From the NCBI GenBank assembly GCA_049700035.1, contig JBNAWC010000042.1, positions 1 to 9,996 of the forward strand: 9,996 nt of DNA, in the 5' to 3' direction. Source of the stretch: JAVZLQ01 sp049700035 (lineage in GTDB: Archaea > Thermoproteota > Bathyarchaeia > Bathyarchaeales > Bathycorpusculaceae). Below, in pieces: positions 5,929 to 9,996 of the stretch (the stretch's first letter is position 1; each line of letters begins with the position of its first letter). A program made the position numbers and the translations under genes. The notes beneath the pieces are model-generated. The model had not been told where the DNA came from. It saw nothing but the letters and a program-made list of their open reading frames with translations, and searched no databases.

Positions 5929-6384
5929 ATGTTCAAAAACTTCAAGGACAAAATAACAATATCAGGAATAATCGTCCTAATGATAGGCGTCGCGCTCCTA
6001 ATATTCACTTTCATAAGCGCATGGGGCTTCCTAACACAAAGCATACAAATCCTACCAGGAGACTTCACGCAAATGTTCGGAGAAGCCCTAGGACCACTCA
6101 TTGCAACATGCATAAGAATAATGTATTTGGGCATAATGGGTTGGATAGGCTCGCTGGTAACCATACGCGGAGTAACCCTACTAACAAGTGCTCCAAGAAT
6201 CGAAACCATAGCGGCTGCTCCACAAAAGCCCGTTGTTGCCCAGCAAAAGCCAGCAACTCAAAAGGTTAAGGAAGAAGTTAAGCCTCCAGAGCCACAGATG
6301 ATTGTCATACCACCCGAGCAGGCTGCGCAACAACAAGCTGAAGAAAAGCCGAAGAGCGAACAGCAGCAAGCGTCCAACAGCTAA
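5929..6384 (+). CDS. Two-helix membrane protein with a Pro/Gln-rich tail
   Basis: Product of 151 residues that I do not recognise. Two hydrophobic segments lie at about 10-33 and 55-84, joined by a short loop with GDFTQMFGEALGP (44-56). From about 95 to the end the chain is low-complexity and rich in Gln, Pro, Lys, Ala and Glu (QKP, PPEPQ, QQQAEEKPKSEQQQ) and is very probably disordered. With two helices, both termini lie on the same side; the positive N-terminus (KNFKDK) suggests the cytoplasm. First gene of the cluster with the next two. The first 85 or so codons are strongly A/C-ending and the tail is not. Ribosome-binding site weak. No function is assigned. Confidence 0.75.
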   Translation: MFKNFKDKITISGIIVLMIGVALLIFTFISAWGFLTQSIQILPGDFTQMFGEALGPLIATCIRIMYLGIMGWIGSLVTIRGVTLLTSAPRIETIAAAPQKPVVAQQKPATQKVKEEVKPPEPQMIVIPPEQAAQQQAEEKPKSEQQQASNS

Positions 6385-6416
6385 TTTGCCTTCAAAATCG
6401 TTGGAGAAAAGCGACG

Positions 6417-7205
6417 ATGAAAGCGGCAATTCGAATGATAAGCATAGCAACGGCGTTCTTCTGGATTTTTCTTGCAGCCTTCACCATTTCCGCAGTCTAC
6501 TCCTTCGTAAAGGATGTGCGCTTAAACTTTGGAGAATTGGAGACGCCGACGAACCTCACAGAGGAGAACGAAGTAGTTCTTTGTTTGCCAATAACCGTTG
6601 AAAATAAGGGGCTTTTCAACATAGGCTCCTTCAACATTACAACGGAAATTTCCGATTTTGAAGGTTTTGTCATTGCATGTGGAAACACCTTCATACCAGT
6701 TATAGGTAGGAACACCTTTATTACGATAAGGCATAACGTAACCGTAAACGTTGCAGAACTGTTTCAAGAGAACACTAATCTGATTTTTAATGACACAACA
6801 TTCACTTTGTATGAAGCCGTGGGCATGAGTGTAGCAGAAGCAATTCCATTCACAGCATCAACGAATATTACGTTCCCATGGGGCGCGCCGCTTTACAACC
6901 TAGAAATAGGCGAACCAGAATACGTGGCGGTTAACAGGACGCACACACTTATAAGGACTCCGATAAACTTTGAAAATCACGCATTCTTCGATATTATTGG
7001 AAACTTATCGACTCGAATGTACGATTTTGAAAATGTCATGATTGGTGAAACGCAAACAGTTATTGAAGCGCCAAGTCAAACAGTTTACAGCGGATACGCT
7101 GAAATCTGCGTTAAAAACACTGTGCTTCCTTCAGTTAGGCGCTTTGAATTTTACTTTCAAACGCCCGTCTTTAACGTTAAAATTGGAGAGGTAAACATTG
7201 ACTGA
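6417..7205 (+). CDS. Membrane-anchored surface protein with two WHy/LEA14-like repeats
   Basis: Product of 262 residues. One N-terminal hydrophobic segment (about 8-31) could be an anchor or signal; the remainder is beta-rich and likely outside the cell. Seven N-glycosylation sequons (N46, N73, N107, N125, N150, N173, N196) support this, as archaea glycosylate at N-X-S/T. Two repeats are visible: about 37-155 and 160-248. Each opens with an N/L-x-x-GE strand, then P-I-x-x-E-N with F-N/D-I, then DFE (80-82 and 203-205); a third opening strand, FNVKIGEV, closes the protein (252-259). The strand pattern resembles WHy/LEA14 domains, which is inference. The start ATG has GGAGA nine bases upstream (6403-6407). 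It lies 32 bases after the previous gene and overlaps the next by eight bases. Three Cys (56, 88, 231). Function unknown. Confidence 0.75.
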   Translation: MKAAIRMISIATAFFWIFLAAFTISAVYSFVKDVRLNFGELETPTNLTEENEVVLCLPITVENKGLFNIGSFNITTEISDFEGFVIACGNTFIPVIGRNTFITIRHNVTVNVAELFQENTNLIFNDTTFTLYEAVGMSVAEAIPFTASTNITFPWGAPLYNLEIGEPEYVAVNRTHTLIRTPINFENHAFFDIIGNLSTRMYDFENVMIGETQTVIEAPSQTVYSGYAEICVKNTVLPSVRRFEFYFQTPVFNVKIGEVNID

Positions 7206-7647
7206 AAAGGATGACAGCCTTAAAAGGAAAAATCGGAACATAACTTTCAAGGCCTTAAAGGCAACAATAAAAGGTGTGCTTTTCTACGCGTTGTACTTTG
7301 TTTCTTGGATGTTTGTAGCGCCAGTGGCAAACATTGTTCCAGGTTTGAAAGAGGCTGTTGAAACTTTTGTTGCTGTTTACATAGCATTAATGATTGTAGG
7401 TGAGTTCGTTTCTGGAACAATTTTTCAATACGTTTTTGCCGCTGCTAAGGAGTTGTTCGTGATTGGTTATGTGCTCATTTCATTAAATGGCGGATTGATA
7501 GGTGGAAGCTTCCAGAACATAAACTTCGTTTTGGACATACGAGTTTTCCTAATGTTTACGGTTCTTTTGGGTTTGCTTGGACTTGCAAAAACTATGCTTC
7601 AAGCAATAAACTATGTAAGCGAGAAGGCTGAACACACAAAAATTTAG
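7198..7647 (+). CDS. Four-helix membrane protein of unknown function
   Basis: Product of 149 residues that I do not recognise. After a charged N-terminus (about 1-20) there are four hydrophobic segments at about 22-46, 52-72, 85-105 and 115-137, and a short charged C-terminus, so both ends are probably cytoplasmic. Helix 2 carries E69 and helix 3 is Gly-rich (NGGLIGG, 97-103). The start is TTG, chosen because GGAGAGGT (7184-7191) lies six bases upstream; it overlaps the preceding stop by eight bases, which suggests translational coupling with the surface-repeat protein. The three products could form one membrane complex, but only the gene order supports this. It converges on the acetyltransferase gene with a two-base gap. 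Confidence 0.75.
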   Translation: MTEKDDSLKRKNRNITFKALKATIKGVLFYALYFVSWMFVAPVANIVPGLKEAVETFVAVYIALMIVGEFVSGTIFQYVFAAAKELFVIGYVLISLNGGLIGGSFQNINFVLDIRVFLMFTVLLGLLGLAKTMLQAINYVSEKAEHTKI

Positions 7648-7649
7648 CT

Positions 7650-8141
7650 TTACTTTCCCTTTTGTGGAATTTCCATACTCATGACGTAAGCGTCTTCGCC
7701 ATCGGCATAATAGCCATGAATTGTGCGTGTTATCTTGAAGCCGAGTTTTTTGTAGAGGCTGATGGCTGGGTCGTTGGTCACCCTAACTTCTAGAAAGCAT
7801 TGTTTAGCTCCGTAATGGCGCATGCCGTTTAAGGCTTCTGTTATTAGTGCTTGTCCTATACCCTTTCTTCTATGCTGGGGCATGACGGCAACCGAGACTA
7901 TGTGTCCCTTCTTTATAAGTCCGCTGAAGCCAAAGTCTGACAAGCCGAATTCTATGCGGCACATTATGTAGCCGACTATTTCGCCGTTTTCCTCTGCGAC
8001 AATAAAGGTTTCTGGAAAGCGTCTATAAAGGTCGAGGAAGAAGAAGTCTGTGTAATTTTCTGGCAGACAAACGCGGTTTATGTGTATAACGTCTTGCAAG
8101 TCATCTATAGTAAATTTCCGTAATGTGAAGGTTTTTTGCAC
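7650..8141 (-). CDS. N-alpha-acetyltransferase, archaeal Ard1/RimI-type (GNAT)
   Basis: Enzyme of 163 residues that transfers acetyl from acetyl-CoA to protein N-termini, probably co-translationally in the cytoplasm. It follows Sulfolobus Ard1 (SsNat) motif by motif as I recall that sequence: FTLRKFTIDDL (5-15), INRVCLPENY (21-30, with the Glu implicated in catalysis), GYIMCRIEFG (57-66), KKGHIVSVAV (77-86), acetyl-CoA loop QHRRKGIG (89-96), LEVRVTNDPAISLYKKLGF (117-135) and GYYADGEDAYVM (143-154). Its start is GTG, preceded by AAGGAG about nine bases upstream. It has its own promoter just downstream of larA, so it is a separate transcript. Substrates of the archaeal enzyme are broad (Met-, Ser-, Ala-type N-termini); a narrower RimI role on a ribosomal protein is less likely. 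Confidence 0.95.
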   Translation of the reverse strand: MQKTFTLRKFTIDDLQDVIHINRVCLPENYTDFFFLDLYRRFPETFIVAEENGEIVGYIMCRIEFGLSDFGFSGLIKKGHIVSVAVMPQHRRKGIGQALITEALNGMRHYGAKQCFLEVRVTNDPAISLYKKLGFKITRTIHGYYADGEDAYVMSMEIPQKGK

Positions 8142-8180
8142 GTGTTTTTTCTCCTTAACTTTTAAGGAATGAGCCTTTAC

Positions 8181-8189
8181 TATTTAACC
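8181..8189 (-). promoter_or_regulatory. Predicted acetyltransferase TATA box
   Basis: On the - strand this reads GGTTAAATA, a good TATA match in the 56-bp gap between the larA stop and the acetyltransferase start. The predicted transcript start near 8160 leaves a leader of about 19 bases with the AAGGAG site, which fits well. Confidence 0.5.
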
Positions 8190-8197
8190 GCTTTTGA

Positions 8198-9475
8198 TTA
8201 ACTTTGCTCTTCACTCTTGACCTCTGGAAGCGTGAAGTTTCCGTATGGCATAACCCAAACTTTGGCATTTTTCCCAGCAATGCGAAAGGCTTCATCTAAA
8301 GCGTCGTTTACACCACGCGCAGTTTTCAATTTAAAGATGTTTGTGGCGTAGTAGTCTGGCATTGTTGAAACAAGTATTATTTGAGCCTTCTGCAAAGCCT
8401 TAAGCAGATAGTAAGCCTTATGCCCGCCTAAAATGAAGTTGCGCTTAATTTCCCTCTCAATAGCCTTCAAATCGCCGAACTTAACCATCCAATCATAAAA
8501 GACTTGGTTTCCATGGCCCTCTGGACACTCAGCAACTAGCACTATAACGCCTCCACGCTTAACAATCTCCAAAGCCGCGTCTACGCCCTTGTAGGCTTGG
8601 AACAAGTTAAGATCCGCGGGATGTCCACCTGAACTTACAACAACGATGTCTGCTTTGCGGTTTACTTGAACACGGTACATTTCATCAACAAGCCTAACGC
8701 CTTCAAGGAAGGCTTGCTCCAAATCTCCAGCAAAAGCCTTCACAACTTCGCCTTTGCTGTTGCATACAACGTTCAAGATAAAATCAACCTTTGCAAGCCT
8801 AGCCGCTTCAACCATATCCTCGTGAACTGGATTACCGTTTAAAACTCCAGTTTTCGAGTTTGGATGCAAAAGCATGGCATGATTGTGCTTAATGGTTTCT
8901 TCGCCAGAAACCCCTGGCAACACGCTTTTTCTTCCGCCGCCATAACCAGCATAATAGTGGAAGCCAACATCTCCCGTCAAAATTTTCACATCAGCCTCGG
9001 CGAAAACACGGTTCAAATAAACTTTTGTTCCATAAGTTTTCGTCATTCCAACATAGACAAGGTCTTTTGCCCTACAGTCGTGGCTTATTGCCTTTACGCG
9101 TTTAACGACAGCCTCGCCTAAAAGTTGGGTAGCCTCTTCTGGCGTAACAGCCCTATGTGTGCCACAACCAAAAATTATTGTCACGTTTTCGTCTTTAACT
9201 CCAGTAGCATTCAACTCGTCAAGTAACGGCGGAACCATAAGATGGCTTGGCGCTGGTCTTGTGGCGTCATCGACAACTATAGCCACTTTATGTTCAGGCT
9301 TAACTATCTCGATTAGCCTCTTTGAGGCAATCGGTTCCTTTAAAGCTCTCTCAATTTCAGCCCTTGTATCTGATACGCCTACCCTCTCTTTTGGCTCTAT
9401 CGCGCCTAGAAAATTCTGTGCTGGAATTCTCGCGCACACTTCGGTTTTTCCATAGGGAAGCCAAACGTCAACCAT
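8198..9475 (-). CDS. larA: LarA-family nickel-dependent lactate (2-hydroxyacid) racemase
   Basis: Cytoplasmic racemase/epimerase of 425 residues, the usual LarA length. LarA inverts lactate or a related 2-hydroxyacid by a hydride mechanism, using a nickel-pincer nucleotide cofactor tethered to a Lys. Residues fit Lactobacillus plantarum LarA with an offset of one or two: D70 and R73 (VVDDATRPAP), H107 (GCGTHRAVT), H173 (VGFHYYAG), the tethering K183 (GGGRKSVLPG), H199 (KHNH), Q293 and K296 (FQAYKG). It therefore looks active. LarA homologues vary in substrate, so lactate is not certain. The ATG start has GGTGA about ten bases upstream. No larB, larC or larE cofactor genes are in the window. 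It lies 20 bases after the integrase stop on the same strand, and its promoter may sit inside the integrase 3' end. Confidence 0.93.
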   Translation of the reverse strand: MVDVWLPYGKTEVCARIPAQNFLGAIEPKERVGVSDTRAEIERALKEPIASKRLIEIVKPEHKVAIVVDDATRPAPSHLMVPPLLDELNATGVKDENVTIIFGCGTHRAVTPEEATQLLGEAVVKRVKAISHDCRAKDLVYVGMTKTYGTKVYLNRVFAEADVKILTGDVGFHYYAGYGGGRKSVLPGVSGEETIKHNHAMLLHPNSKTGVLNGNPVHEDMVEAARLAKVDFILNVVCNSKGEVVKAFAGDLEQAFLEGVRLVDEMYRVQVNRKADIVVVSSGGHPADLNLFQAYKGVDAALEIVKRGGVIVLVAECPEGHGNQVFYDWMVKFGDLKAIEREIKRNFILGGHKAYYLLKALQKAQIILVSTMPDYYATNIFKLKTARGVNDALDEAFRIAGKNAKVWVMPYGNFTLPEVKSEEQS

Positions 9476-9495
9476 AAGGATTTCACCGTCAACCC

Positions 9496-9996
9496 TTACT
9501 TTCTTTTCCTAAATATTTTTATTCCATCTATTTCCGTCACGTATTCAAAGCCGACTTCAACTAGTTTGCAGGCTTCCTCAACTGTTTTGGCTGTCCGGAC
9601 ATGGAATTCATCGTTTGCAGCTGTGAATAAAGCGTTTTCTATAGTGATGTAAACCAGCGTGTTCTGTATGTTCTTGTGTCCTAGCAGCCTTTGGACGTGA
9701 ACGATGTCTTTGGTTTTATGGTATTCCATTGTGCCTTTCCAGTGTCTAAACGTGTGGAAGCCTATATTTAGAAGCCTTGGGTTACAAAGCTTATGCGCTA
9801 ACCTTTTTCTCCGCGTGTAGTAAACGCTTTCTATGGTGCTTCTTGATGGAAATATGCGTTCATCTTTTCTTGGCAGCCTGTTTAACATTGCAATTGCTTT
9901 TTCGCTTAAAGGTAATATTCTGGGTAGGCTTCCCTTTTCAGCCGTTATTCTAACAGTTTTCCTTTCAAAGTCTATGTCTGTCCATTTTAAGGCTAA
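9496..9996 (-). CDS. Tyrosine recombinase/integrase, C-terminal part (runs off window)
   Basis: Site-specific DNA recombinase; 166 residues are visible. The reading frame stays open from an internal Met at 9888 to the window end and encodes typical catalytic-domain sequence (LALKWTDIDFERKTVRIT), so the gene starts beyond 9996. Numbering from the window edge, the beta-strand Lys is K21 (AEKGS), the box-II motif is H81-T-F-R84, the third basic residue is H107 (RLLGHKN) and the nucleophile is Y116. The first catalytic Arg should lie just before L1, outside the window. About 50 residues follow the Tyr, ending EVGFEYVTEIDGIKIFRKRK; I associate this tail with archaeal integrases. No attachment site or tRNA is visible. 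It lies directly upstream of larA, so it may mark the edge of an integrated element or be a resident recombinase. Confidence 0.92.
   Translation of the reverse strand, partial: LALKWTDIDFERKTVRITAEKGSLPRILPLSEKAIAMLNRLPRKDERIFPSRSTIESVYYTRRKRLAHKLCNPRLLNIGFHTFRHWKGTMEYHKTKDIVHVQRLLGHKNIQNTLVYITIENALFTAANDEFHVRTAKTVEEACKLVEVGFEYVTEIDGIKIFRKRK
9509..9522 (-). promoter_or_regulatory. Possible larA TATA box inside the integrase 3' end
   Basis: On the - strand this reads ATAAAAATATTTAG, an AT-rich TATA-like element 34-47 bases before the larA ATG and overlapping the last integrase codons. A start site near 9488 would give a leader of about 12 bases. The alternative is that larA is read through from the integrase promoter. 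Confidence 0.3.

Noticed and set aside
8864..9121. + strand frame of 85 codons inside larA
   Set aside because: It lies opposite the conserved LarA catalytic region, with no independent support.
9886..9888. ATG as the start of the integrase
   Set aside because: The frame stays open upstream to the window edge and encodes typical recombinase sequence, so this Met is internal.
1..9996. tRNA genes, CRISPR arrays or insertion sequences
   Set aside because: I looked for T-arm-like motifs, regularly spaced repeats and terminal inverted repeats on both strands and found none; GTTCAA-like matches lie inside rqcH and radA.

Overview
The window looks like archaeal chromosome, most likely from the TACK side and possibly Bathyarchaeia; that lineage guess is inference. 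The evidence is an archaeal-type 16S rRNA 3' end (bases 1-50), a RadA recombinase with an N-terminal helix-hairpin-helix domain, an Ard1/NAT-type acetyltransferase closely resembling the Sulfolobus enzyme, TATA-box promoters, and Shine-Dalgarno sites complementary to the 16S tail. Coding density is very high, with gaps of 2 to 200 bp.

Layout. (1) Bases 1-173: the 16S 3' end, then a short spacer with two T6 tracts and no 23S, 5S or tRNA gene. (2) 174-2240 (-): rqcH, the NFACT-family ribosome-quality-control factor, convergent with 16S. (3) 2241-2646: a divergent promoter with one near-symmetric TATA element, then a small three-helix membrane protein resembling the EMC6 subunit of the ER membrane complex. 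(4) 2663-4122 (-): radA followed two bases later by a helical protein of unknown function, probably one transcript. (5) 4123-5817: a divergent promoter region, then the alpha and beta subunits of a two-subunit class I [4Fe-4S] fumarate hydratase, closed by a T-rich terminator. (6) 5929-7647 (+): three tightly spaced membrane or surface proteins I do not recognise, including one with two WHy/LEA14-like repeats and seven N-glycosylation sequons. (7) 7650-8141 (-): an N-alpha-acetyltransferase. (8) 8198-9475 (-): a LarA-family nickel-pincer 2-hydroxyacid racemase with all the catalytic residues I could check. (9) 9496-9996 (-): the C-terminal part of a tyrosine recombinase that runs off the window, lying 20 bp upstream of larA.

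How the genes fit together. 16S, RqcH, the EMC6-like protein and the acetyltransferase all concern translation, nascent chains or membrane-protein biogenesis, but only physical closeness links them here. The fumarase pair is central carbon metabolism. LarA acts on 2-hydroxyacids but lacks its cofactor-synthesis genes in the window. The integrase marks a possible mobile-element edge.

The most unusual signals are a block-wise synonymous codon mosaic (long runs of almost exclusively A- or C-ending codons, strongest in the 3' quarter of rqcH), a D-to-E change at a key RqcH residue, the uncoupled 16S gene, and the uncharacterised three-gene surface/membrane cluster.
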